From Tomocerus qinae (Eukaryota; Arthropoda; Collembola; Entomobryomorpha; Tomoceridae), in NCBI GenBank assembly GCA_020055645.1, contig CM034548.1:31050201-31114200 (forward strand): a DNA stretch of 64,000 nt, written 5' to 3'. Below the pieces are notes generated by a model. It was not told the origin of the DNA. It saw only the letters and a list, made by a program, of their open reading frames with translations, and did no database searches. Below are positions 38,001 through 50,883 of the stretch, piece by piece. The position numbers and the translations under genes were made by a program. Numbering within the stretch: the first letter of the stretch is position 1; every line of letters begins with the position of its first letter.

Positions 38001-41000
38001 CTCCAATACGCACATATATGTAGCAGGTTCATGTAATAAAAATCTCAACGGAAATCAGAGAATCTCCTCTTTATTTCCGCATATTTATTAGTTGACGAAA
38101 AGAACGACAAAAAACACCTTTATTTATAGACATCACTACCCTTGTGTACCTAATCCTAAACAGTCTATCTAACCTACCCACGCCAAAATAATTATTATAG
38201 GCACTTTAGTATGATTTAATGGTCGATTCGATTATTTTTAGAAAATTTGAGTAATTATAGGTTGAAAGAGCACTATAATGAAATTTTTGGGAAGGAGGAA
38301 AATCGCAACTCAAGTAGCATTTAATATTACATAATTTTTGCATAACAATATAGAAAATATTGATTACAAAACCCATGCATGAAGTCGTATTTGATATTTA
38401 CTGATTACATGCATATTTTATGTAAAAAGTAGTAACGAATAGTAAAAGCACAGTTAATACTGCTTTTATTAATACGAAAAAGTAATTGCGATTTGTTATT
38501 TCTATAGATTTTTAGAATTTCAGAAGGTTATATATGGGAATAATCGTTAGGAAGCGTAAACAGTAGTCTACCTATAGAAGTACGTCAGATATAGAAAAAT
38601 GTTTCCTCTGTGTTCTCTTCGTTTCACGTTCACCATGAGTAATCTGGAGGAAGAGTGAATAGGCAAGAACAGTTTCTATTTCTGGACTCGTTTCTTTAGC
38701 TTAAGCTAAAAATTGTTTCGTTTGTATGTAGGGAATTTGCTGACAATGAGCTCTCCCTTACAAATTACAGATGCTTTCAAAACAGATCATATGAACCTTA
38801 GCCAGATAAGAGGAGAGCAGACTTGAGCTTTAAGTACAGTTACAATTTCTTTACACAGCCCAAGTCCAATCGGTAGTTGAACCATTCGGTAGGGGTAGGG
38901 TAGGGGTAGCTATATTGAATACACTCATAATACTACTCTAGTATATTTATGTGAATTTTGTGGTGTGCGTATTGATATGCTAGAACACGCACTTAAAGAA
39001 GCAGTTAAATAGTACGGAGTTGCAATATACGAAAAGCAATGCGATTAACTTAAATCTTAACGCTGTCAACTGGATGTTTTCTATTATCTTGGGACACGCA
39101 ATAAATTTCTGCTTCAATGCATTCTAATTATATCAATAAACCCTTAATAGGTAATAATAATGAAAAGGACCAATGAACAAAACGAAATTACAAAGTCGTT
39201 ATCACTTTAAACCACTTCAGTGACAATTCAATAAAATAGTACCTAGTCATTTCCCTCAAATATCTGGGAATTCATTTTAAAAAAATCTAATTGATAAATC
39301 TGAGATAACTATGGAGCAATAGTGTACATAATACAATCAGCTATTTAGTAACAAATAAAGCGCCTCTTAAGGAAAATTCCGTGTCTTGGTTCTATGTTAT
39401 AGTTGCATTACTCCGTTTTAGATGAAAATTATTTTACTTTGTATATATTTAGTTCAGGTTAAATATTATGACTGCAACGCACTTCTATTGCAGCAGCACA
39501 GCGAAAGATTTATCTTGGGGGATGAGTAGAGAGGTTAGAAAAGTGTATTGCGGGCAGAAAAACAAATAATATACTAAACTGCAAAAAAAAAGGTTTTATC
39601 TGTTGATATATTAAATGAGGAAGAGGCATTATTCAAGTGCTCTGTTAGCTTAAAAACAGATCCCTGTTGTTATCACACAATGGTGTAATAACGATTACCT
39701 CGTCTTCACTCGTTTGTTTTATTTCTCCTAATTACTATTATTACTTAACATCTCAACTGCTTGGATGAACGTGAGTGCAACGTACTTTTAAGATCAAAAA
39801 TTACATGAACTTCAGCTCATACTTGAAGAAGACTGAAAACCTCTTGTGGACTAATGGCTTAACCTGTTCTGTTTTACTCGGTTGTATTACCATAATAAAA
39901 ACGAAACGCATAAACTTTAACCAGCCGAGATGCTCACTAAATTATCGGCCTAGCCATTCTCGCCAGCTATTTTACTAACTCATCGAAATAATTCAATAAA
40001 TAAAGTACCTATTTAAATTCTATTCATGACTTTTGGGATATATCTTACAGCATGTACTACCTATTCAGGAATATTAATTACTTATGCCTATGCAAACAAC
40101 TTATGCCAATAAGTCAACTTTTAATGTCCAAAAAGTGAAATCTTGCGGAAAATTTACCTCTCCGGCTCTAACACAAAAGTTAATAATATTATGAGCAAGT
40201 CTATGCCTAAAGAAATCATTACAGCTATTGTTTTATAATATTGCGTGCCTGCAGGAAAACACTATATTCATACATCATACATATATCTACTACTACTAAC
40301 TTTTGTATACACAAATTTAGCAGGAGAAGCAAACAAGTAATATCACATTTTGTATGCATTTCATTAGTTTGGTTTGACGAAACTATGGAATAAATAAGAC
40401 GCATAAACAGACGTTGTATTGAACGCATACAAGAATTGAATATCCTTTGATACGCACAAGTGCACATAATATATTTGTAATACACACAAAATGCTACTTT
40501 TTATGGGGAGATATGCAATGTTTTTTTGCACGGCAACAGGAAGAGCGCTCTTTTAGTAATCTATCGCCGAAACCACATCACCTGTGTATAATAAATGCTT
40601 CAAAATTAAAATTGGCTACTGAAGCTATGACGTTAGTTGCTTCTTTGTCCCATAGCAAAAAAAAACTAAAGGTATTTGTTTACAATACAATCACCAAGCA
40701 GGATGCGATTTAATAACTATATTTTACAAGTATGAATACCAGTAGGAATATAGAAAGATTGAATCAGAATGTGCAAACACTATGATTTCAGTGGTATAGG
40801 TAATGAGGGTCATAATTGCCTTGTGAATCTCCATACTGAGGTCGCTAGAAAAATCTTTTGAGTTTTTTGTTAGGTAAATTATTTTTCGTTTAACCAATGC
40901 ATTTTTTCAAGTACAGGAATGATCTATGTAAATATTAACATGGAATCTACAAATCTACAACAAAAGGAAAGAACGTCATATAAAAATCAATGCTACGGGG

Positions 41001-44000
41001 TTTTTTGGTATTGTTAGCATCATTCAGTTCCATCTGACAATACATTCAAATAATTACTAGGAATCTATGCCAACATAAATGTTGTCATATATTGCGGATA
41101 TGTTTACAAATCACATAGTTGAATACGTACAACGCAATGACTCAGTACCTACAATAAAATAAGGTTGCAGTTTGGGGAAGAGCTATAATTTATACTATAC
41201 TATGTCATTTCATGTGACACCATGGTCCTCGCTTCCACTGTACTACAAAAATCATTCCACCGTTCATTGGTCTGAATTCTGAAATGAATAACAATTCTGC
41301 ATGGAGACAATAAATACAATCGCAAACAAACGGTCTGATTACTTGACTCCTGTGGTCTGGCAGCAGAGCAAAAACAATGGTAGACGGGGTGCAATGGGCA
41401 CTATTCTTAGTTGGTTTTCATGGTACATCCTTATACGTAGTTGTTAGAATGCTATTTTATTATTGAGGGAGCTAGCAGTGAACTTCCGCTCCAGAAGAGA
41501 ACAAATCGATAAGGCCTTCGTGATTATCTCGACTATCTGTAGCATGACTCACTCAGTGGTTAACTTTACCGACCCTGACCGGCAACTCAGGTTTTGGATC
41601 TGTAATAACTACCTGGTGTGGGTAAATACGTCTGCCTTTATTCACAGAAATGTTTCAACGTCCCATTTTCCTTCTGACAAAATGATATATTATCTCTGTG
41701 ACGTATTTTAAAATGAATTGTATAATAGAGAATTGATTTATATAATATAAACAAACAAACAATGCCTCGTTAGAGCTAAATTGTAAATTAAAAACGTAAT
41801 CATTTCATCCGAATGGGCTTTTTTTAAAAGTAAATACAAAAATACAATTCTACAATTAAACTAAAACATGTAATTTAACTGTTCTAGATTTTTTGAATAA
41901 TTATCACTATATTAACTTGTAATTAAGCCTTTAGGCCATAGTCTGGTTTTTATTATGATCGCTGGCAAAAATAGTTTCATTCAGCCCTAAAACCATATTT
42001 ATTTTACCACTACCCAGTCTGAATCTGAATTTGAACACTGACACTTATTCCCAAAATAAAACCAATCTTATACAACTACGTTCGAGTAAAACATAATTTT
42101 GAGTCTCATTTTGTTTGGCACCGATGCCGATGAGAAATATGTAAATATTTTTCTTTTCAATTTCACAAGGGACAAATACATTTTCCTTTGCATTAACCTT
42201 TTTCGAATTAAGGTCGATGACATTTACTTTACGATGAGAGCCAACGAATGTAAATTTTAAGGTTACTTCATGGTTTCTTGCTGAATAATTTAATACTAGC
42301 GTTAGACAATAATGGAATCATAGATTTCTAAGGTAAGTGTCGTTCTTAAAAGGTATACTAGAATTAGAGTATAAATGGCTTGGTCAGTTATACCCACCTC
42401 ACAGTTTCAATGAACTTAACTGGATTTAAACTGATAATTAGCTAATTGATTAATTAAATTAGAAGCTAAATTAAAAAAATATATTAATAAGGTAAATTAA
42501 AAATTGAAAGAGCTTAATTTTACTGTTCTAAGCGCAAAAAGTCCCTTTTATAAATATAATGTAAGCATTATATCTTTTCAAGATTTTCAAAGCCCATTAT
42601 ATTGGTAGGTCAGTCTCAGCGAATGTCATTTTAATTTAGTGTCGTGTAATGTTACACCTGTAGTCTTGCATCACTCCATAGAGGTACAACTTATTATATA
42701 AAATATGTTTTATATTAAATTCATTATATTTCTTGTCTATTCAACCTGGGATGGCATCGAGAGGAGTTAGTTAGACAAGTCAACGAATAATTTACCTTCC
42801 TATCTGTGTAACTAGCGTCACAGAAACCTTCCTTTTTGAAAAGCTCAAGATATCTTCATATTTTATTTTGTGTCTTCTCGTAGTTTAGATTAAAGATATT
42901 TTTCATCGCAGGTACTGATTATGTATTATCTAACAGAACTCGTGAGAGAAATCGAGTGGAATGGAATAAATAGGCTACAAACAAAAATGAAAACTTGAAC
43001 ATTGCACTGTATTATTATAAGTCTACAATCTACACTAGCAGACAATACATGGTAGTGGTAGTTCTATTATATCAAATAAATTAAGTTCTTCACATTGAGT
43101 TTACTATGATTCACTTACATAGGACTGAACTACTTGTATGCAAATACAAGAATACAAAATGAATTATTATATCCCATAGAAACCCCATAAAATTACATAG
43201 CATTAGAGAAGGAGTACCTATGTAAATACACAAATAAGACATGACTGCCTGACTCGTGTGTTTGTGCCTTGGTGTATAATGTCTCCTTACCTTCACTGAT
43301 TGTAATAAATGAATGCATAATTTTCTGAGCACAAATTCCTTTGTGAAGAAGGCACAACTCTAATGGATGTATGAGTGTGTATGAAATTTGATCACAACAA
43401 TAGGAGGGATGTCAAGACAAAGCTTTCCTCCTCACATCACAGACAAATCACTATCTCCAAAGTGAATGTACAAGTTATATAACACTATTGCATTGTATTC
43501 TATGTTCTAGGTAATTAGATATGACGGACTGCACCTTTAAGTGTGTAGGCAGTAGAGGGATGCATAGTCCCAATGGAAAATCAAATCCAAATTACATAAA
43601 CAAATTAATTACTTCTATTTCACGTGGATGTTTACATATTTATTGTAGATGTACACACAGAATACTAAACTTATAGGATGTCTATTTTTAATTGTCACGT
43701 CTACGAATTGATATTCTTTGCATGTACAAAGTACATATTTTATTAGTTATCAATCAGAGATGAGCATTGTTATAGAGAGCAATGAAAAGTTTAGACACTT
43801 CAATTCCTTTGTAAAAGTAGTATTACCTAATAATTATGCATTCTCATGTACTTGCATTTTACATTCATCTACACTGCCTACTCTATAAGAATTATAATAT
43901 TTTATTAATTAGCTGACTCATTGACTCTACAATTTGTTACATGAGTATTTCCACCTAACCAAAAAAAGAATGAATCATTCAATCTGCAAACCAACTACAG

Positions 44001-47000
44001 CGGATATTTGTCCGTTTACTATCATGCCATCAAAGTGGATGTTATTCACATTTCGATGACAATGAGATTTCAATTCATGCCCATGAATGATGAGTAGGCA
44101 AGGCAATGGCTGCTTAAATTTCGGGCAATATACCTTTAGCTTCAGGCTAGGTTACGCACGTTCTCTTTTCAAATATAGCGTCAAGCACTATTTATAAGAC
44201 ATTAGCAAAAATATAAAAGCATAGCATGAAAATTTAATTTTTGCACACAGTAGTAAACTGAAAATGTTGTTTTTACGTGTAAATACATACATTGCGTTAA
44301 CCAATGCATAAATCTGCTCTTCCTCGCAATTACCTGTCCTTTGTATATCGGAACGAATTTTCTGTCTAGACTGCCTAGTATGAGTCATGTCGATGTCTCC
44401 TGCAAAGTGCATGGAACATTAATTCGACAAAAAATGTTGAGCAAAATGGCCCTTTGTCAAAAGTGTCAATTGGAGTTTCATGAAATACAAAGGCAATCTG
44501 TGAGTAAACCTAGTCCCAAACTATGGAAAATGGGAAATGTAAATGTCATGCACGCTTTACAAAGTAATTCGGTGTAATAAGTGTAATTTAAGTGAGAGTT
44601 ATGGATGCATATTAAAATTTATTACAAAAGTATAATCTGCGTTGTTATAAAGATGCAAGTTGCAAAATATTTCAGTAGTGTAGATTATTCATAGCATTTA
44701 TAATCATAACAGGAGTATTGAAATCTTGACGTTATGAGACATTGAGATTAGTCTACCTTCAGTGGATATAATGGGACATGCTGTGTAATTTTGGGAGCAT
44801 GATCTACTGTATGATAACACCTGATAATGATGCTATTTCAATGCCATTATGCATGCTACATATTTTATACATAGAATTCAATAGTCACTGTCAATGGACC
44901 TCCAAACGTAGCACAATATCAAAACTGTTCGCAATTATTATTATGAATATGCATTCCTGGATTCAATACCTTCTCAGTGTGCTATAGCCCATTGCAATTC
45001 TTTTCGCAAGTAATAAACTGCCAAAATTTCATGCTTTCCAGTTTCTAATTCCATTGTATCGTAATAGTATTGTAGTTTACAGAATTTTCAGGTACTCTCT
45101 GCATAACAACAAACTATACGCGGTCTTACCAAACATTTTTTCGTAATCACCGTTTGGTCCAATAAGTTTAAAGTATCATATTCTATTTATGTACGTTATA
45201 GGAAATTATGATAACAATGTTTTTGAAGTCCTAAATTCTGTAAACTGATATTTTTTTATCGAAAAAAGCAGTTTTTCCGATTTTTTTATGGCTGGATAGG
45301 TTTAAAGAAGAGAGGAACCGAACCATAGTTAATAAGTTAATGGGACTGGAAATTATTACCTATTATTATCTATTATTAGTTATATACTAGATAATATGTT
45401 TCACATAAGTAAGGCAATATTTTTATTGTACAAACATAAACAAGACCTGTCAGCAGATGTAATCTATTTACTTAAGCACATAAATATAGTCACATTCTGT
45501 TTATATTTTGGTAGGTCAAATTTGAAATGTAAGCCAAGAGCTAGGTCGGTGAAGGTAATTCGAGTTTTACAAGACGTATTGAATAACAATAATTTGGAAC
45601 CAGTGGATTCACTCTTGGGGGCAATTGACTGGATACTGATAGGGATTCAGACAACAAAAAATTATGGTTTACAGTAAAATATAAGTAAGGGTAATAAGGT
45701 GGTTGTTGAGGTAGGCAGAATTGAAGGGAAAGAAATGGAGAGTACAAAATGGTTATAGAGTGCAATCTACACCGCTTCATTCTATGACAGCCTAATCCAG
45801 TATCCATCGATTAGTGTCAGCCTATTGTAGGTTACTAGTTACTGGGGACAAACAAGTAGAACAAACGAAATGACGTAATAATCCTAAGCAAGAGTATCCA
45901 ATAGATATGGAGATGGATAAAATTCAAAGTAGCAAGCATATATATTTTGCAATACGGTTTTATAATATTTTTTTCTTATTGAAGACAATTATTGCCGACT
46001 GAATATTTAATTTAATTACAGAATTAACGGCATGTTGAGTTTGTTTGGGTGATATTCCTAAGAGCTAAATAAAAATATACCTGCGTTAATTATATCGGGG
46101 ATGAACTAATATGCTCAGAATTTTCAGAGTTGTTAAAGCTCATCTTGCGCCCACAAAGTACTAAGATTGGTGTATAGCTATCATTGCTAGCTAGCTAGCT
46201 ATTGCACTACTAAGCTATCAAATACATTGATTTGAACGTTTCTTAATCAAAATTTTGATAATTAAAAACTAAATCGATTCTTAATTTTGAGGGTGAATGA
46301 ATGGTGAGGAAAATGGCAGTGATCCAAAATCAAATCTCATTTTCCCAGCAAGTAGCATTCCAAGAATTATACCTGCGTTCTTAAAAAGTGATTGTGAATT
46401 ACCATATTCCAAAGCAGGAGATTAAAACTTTTACCTTCGATGCATTCATTACAAAGTTTTTTAAAGAGTTTTCGCTGTAACATTCAAGCACGTACTTTAC
46501 GGTTTGGATTCAACAGTAAGTTTAATCGTGCAGATTTAATTCTATCCATATAGCAAGTGTATGGATGTGATAGTATTTAAATGGTTGGTTTTACATACCA
46601 GAGATATTCATATTTAGCAAACTGCTATTGGCTGTGCTATAATGGTAACGAAAAGGTAAGCAGAGGTTTTAATATCCAAAGTAGGTGGTTACAATTAGTG
46701 TGCCTACATTTAATTCAACTATGATAGAGTTTTTCTTTGTGCTTAAGCATGTATATAGGATATAATACTTATTTTTAAGTGAATGTTCCTTTGTGCAATG
46801 TGTTGAATGTTCTGCTATTGTGAGTGGGACTCCCGTTGATGAGTACCAGACTATTTCATGTCACGCTATTTTCTACGTTTGACAACAATCGCTAAGTAGA
46901 CTTAATAAAAGTCTTTCCAAAACATTGTTACCTTTTTTATTCATACTGTCTAAAATCGAGTCTCATACCAGTATGTACATTTGGTATGTAAATGTATCTA

Positions 47001-50000
47001 CAAATAATAGTGCACACACAATGGTACTACGCTTATGCATGCATTGATAGTAAAATGCACACCAGAGTAGTAGCTATTGACGTTACTGTTTATGCACTTG
47101 TTGACTCAAGTCAGGTATTGTGTGGATAGAAAAAAGAGACTTGTATTATGTATGCACGTTATAGGTAAATCGTACTTTTCTTTTCGATTGGCTACATTTA
47201 ATGTTTTGTACGGATAGGAGGTTGCAGTACATCTTGTTTCAATTTTTGTTTCCATATTATTCGCTCTGGTTTGCTAAATGTACTTTTGCAAGGACGAAAT
47301 GGTCGAGTGAAGCAGAATGCTCTGCTTTTGCGTTTCCTTTATTTTTTAACATTTGGTTATGTCTCAGTTCACACATTTTGAAGTTTGACTTAATGCTACC
47401 AAATCATTGTATTAGGTACTTACTAGAAATAGTTTGCAACAAACAGAATTAGCTTGTGTAAAGAGCTTTTATTTCAACCACAAGGCATTAGCAAAGATTT
47501 TTTATTTCGTCTTTGACTAGCGAGCAGTAGTATGGAACAGAACGAAACAGATTACTTGCTAGAAAAAACATTACAGATAAATGCATTTCAATGTCACTTA
47601 AAAATAAATAATATTATACTTGTCATTATTCGAGTTCATATAGGAATTAATCTCCTAGTTAATATACCCTAAGATAAGAAGAACTGACTTTGCAAAAGTT
47701 TATCATTTACTGCATACCTGTGCATGAAGTAATAACTTGTGTTTATACACAGAAAAGATTATTATTGTACTCCTTCCCATAATTTTTATAAATTTATCAA
47801 ATAATGTTATGTTGGAATCGTAATTCTAAATGGAGCGTGCAGATTGGTCAGTTTAATGCAAGCAATGCATAAACTAACAGTAGCCAAAGACAAGTACACA
47901 AGCCAAATCATTTAATACGTGGCTTAGTTGCATTCGTTCAATGACCGTGATTTACATTGTAGATACTTTAACTACTCAGTAGTAGAAATAATAATAGGAA
48001 TGTGACTTTTGTACTTGATCCATATTATACAATGTGACTTGCAGGTAGTAATTTATTACGGATCAACGTACATGTTCTAAAATATCTTTTTGTTCCTTTT
48101 ATTAGCCGACTCCCACTATCGTCCGTGCACGCAAAAGTGCTCATAATAGACTTCAAACGATCGTTGGCGTAAATTAACACATAAAAGGTCCTTTGAAATG
48201 GAAATACCAAAACCATTTTTCGACTTTTTAGAGATGGTCTTAACAAACGGAAGAACTTCTAAGCTAAAAAGCCGCATCAATCTCAAACGATCTTCGTATT
48301 TATTGGCGATATTATTTATTACTAGTTCAGGTCAATTTCATGCGTATATGAAACAGGGTTGTCAGAGTGTTAAGTAACGGTTTATGACCCAGTTTCAGAA
48401 TTGTAATATATGTGATAACTCTTCCGCCACTTTTTATTTTCAAGTATTTTGACTATTTTTTGCAATTTGAAAATGCGCAAAGATTTTAAGTCTTCAATTT
48501 TCTCCATTTTCAATTTTTGAATCTCTAAAGCTCTGCTTAGCAATAAGGGAAGCTCTTTGATAATTAATACGACAAAACTTTCTTAAAATAGAAAGAATGC
48601 AAATAGTAACATGTTATACTGATTTACAAACCAATTAGGCATAAACGATGAAAATTTCGCATGGAGTTCTCTACTTGAATGGTGGCTGCTATTTTAAACT
48701 ACGAAAGCTTTATTAGAATATCTGGAAATAATTTGATGGCATAGCATGTAGTGTGAAATAAGTCTGTGTACTTGAGCGGATAAAAATTGAGTGACTCGCC
48801 TGTCGTTGAATCTACTTATGGCAACAACAGAGCAAACATCCTCTGTCTATCTACCTATTCATCTATCATGGATTTGTCTGTCTCTGCATAGCATTTACCT
48901 GGTGTAAATAATAAAAGTTTCCACATAAGTGCATGAACTGCTGAAATATGCCTTCATTTCATTTGTATTTTACAATGTGTAATCCTTTATTATTAACCTT
49001 TGCCAAGTAGCGGATGTCATTACAGCAACTCATTCTGGGTGGATTTGAAATTTCAATGTGAGAAAAACGAGTTCTTACTTTAATGCTATCTCTATTTAGG
49101 AGTTGCCTATCTGCATTTAACTCTTTTATAAATCCCTTTATATAGTAATACACAATTAAATACTATTACCAACCATCTATAGCTATACATAGCTTGATAT
49201 TATAAACTATTTACAAACTAGTACATGAATTACGTAGCAAACATGAGTAATTGTACTTCTTTAAACCACTCTGTGTTGAACTGCACTGAAACTAAAGGTG
49301 AGATATATTTCTGCTACGTAACTTCAGCGTCAGCTAATAGCACAGAAAATATCTACACTAAGTGCCTCCAATAACCTACAAGAAATTTCATTTCAGATAT
49401 TGCGTAAGAAAGGCTCCTATACCATTCGTCTGTTATAGTATGTCTGTATACAGGTAAATAGATAGATAGATGCAAGTACCGTGTGTGTGTTGAATTGCTT
49501 ATCTCTATTTCTCAGTCGCACACTTTACACAGAAATACTACAACACAACTCTAATTGAACTTTGCATTAAAGTCACCTACCACTATTTATTGACTACATG
49601 TACTTCGAACGTTATGTAAAGAAGTGAGCGTAGCAAGCAACTATTTCATTTCATTAGTGACCTAAGTAAAGTAGTTTACTTGTCTATTTCGTTTTCCATG
49701 AGAAGTTTTTGAACCTTGCAAGCCAGCAATTGCAACGCAGTTGTGTACACAACAGACAATAATAAATGCATATAGATACACACTTTTTGATTGCACTATG
49801 ATAATAATAATAAATAAAATGGGTTTTTACTGACAGACGCGTGCCCATGTTTACTCTACACTCATTTATCTTCTATATTTATAAACATGCTTTATTTTTA
49901 CTAACGAAATTGAAAATGTATATGTACTAATAAGGCATACAATTAAATAAGATGAAGAAATAAATGCTCTACTACATTTGTATGAGATGAAATATATTTT

Positions 50001-50883
50001 TGTAGTCTGCTGTCTCTGCCCTATCAAAACAAGGTTAACCTTATTCCAAAGTATTTACTATAGTACTACTACTAGATAGAATTGGTAAACAATTTGTTGA
50101 TCTGTTGAGTTTACTCTATTATACGCATAGTAATAATACATTTTGGGTAGAAAAGAAGAAAAGTGGGATTACCTGATAAATAGAATTTCCAGTGAGGAAT
50201 GAGCTAATGTAATGAGTTCCAACGTTGTTGAAAAAGTTATATGACGAAGTATAGTCTTTGACACGGAAAGAGCGAACACTGTCGACGTAGGAGGGCAGGA
50301 CGGTGACATTGGTCATCGGAGTGAGTCTCCCTGCATTCCGTACCATTAAAACACGAACAAGCATGTAACGATAATCCCCCTTAACAAAGGCCGGATCAAT
50401 TCCGAAGTATTTGGCTAAACTGGGCGTTCTCCAGCCACCTGCAAAGGCATGCCAAGGTTTGTCCAGTCCTTCGATCACAAAGCGTCTAAAATATGCCTGG
50501 ACGAGTTGCTGGACATCTTCACACAGATCTATGTGGAATTCGTTGTGAAGCGGTAGATTATCGTCCGCTGAGGTAAATGACTGTTGCTGGATTTTGGTAG
50601 TTGAAGGGAGGAGGACTTCCTTAGACGGCTCGAGGAAGATCCAGTTCTGCGTGTCATTTCGTGGCACAACTCTCATACTCAGACTTAAATATCCGTAGCG
50701 TGGGAACAGATGCATGACTGCCCCTGGCACTACCGGGTGACTTACACTATTCACCGGGCTAGACTCACTCCCATTCTGGTCACCCGGGTACTGACTGTGA
50801 CTCGAGCACTCAACCAACGCATTCTGTGACAACATCATGGCGAATACTGTCAGCATCACATTTCGGAAAATATTTCTTTGCAT
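29001..50883 (-). CDS. tsl: Torso-like, secreted MACPF-domain protein
   Basis: Two coding exons, 50883-50173 and 29405-29001, joined in phase 0 (CAG|GTAATC, TTTCAG|GTATTT), giving 371 residues; fly Torso-like is about 350. Residues 1-25 (MQRNIFRNVMLTVFAMMLSQ...) form a signal peptide. The MACPF signature is NFFNNVGTHYISSFLTGN with GTHY at residues 222-225; the splice then gives NSIYQ|VFVY, a stretch I associate with Torso-like. N-glycosylation sequons are NGS, NDT, NVT and NAS. In flies it is secreted by follicle cells at the egg poles, enables Trunk to activate the Torso receptor, and also acts in the prothoracic gland. It is a developmental protein; nothing here indicates pore-forming toxicity. 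An in-frame ATG at 50949 would add 22 residues before the signal sequence; 50883 is preferred because it has A at -3 and puts the hydrophobic segment at the N-terminus. The intron is unusually long (20.8 kb). Confidence 0.78.
29406..50172 (-). other. 20.8-kb intron of torso-like
   Basis: Uniformly AT-rich. I searched the ORFs on both strands and found none that I can support as a nested gene; the longest (for example 41463-41711, 45396-45677, 44341-44577) show no recognisable domain. There is no tRNA, no obvious miRNA hairpin and no clear transposon. Small features seen: GGGGTAGGGTAGGGG-like run at 38890-38909 and (CTAG)n at 46188-46200. The near absence of repeats suggests either a young or a constrained intron, possibly holding regulatory elements. 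Confidence 0.6.

Noticed and set aside
38890..38909. Telomere-like TAGGGG run
   Set aside because: Only about three imperfect units, not the TTAGG repeat of arthropods; a chance simple repeat.
46188..46200. (CTAG)n run
   Set aside because: Too short to be more than a microsatellite seed.
29001..50883. Reading the MACPF protein as a perforin-type effector
   Set aside because: Overall length, single signal peptide plus MACPF layout and the NSIYQVFVY context fit Torso-like; the cysteine-rich EGF/C2 modules of perforins are absent.
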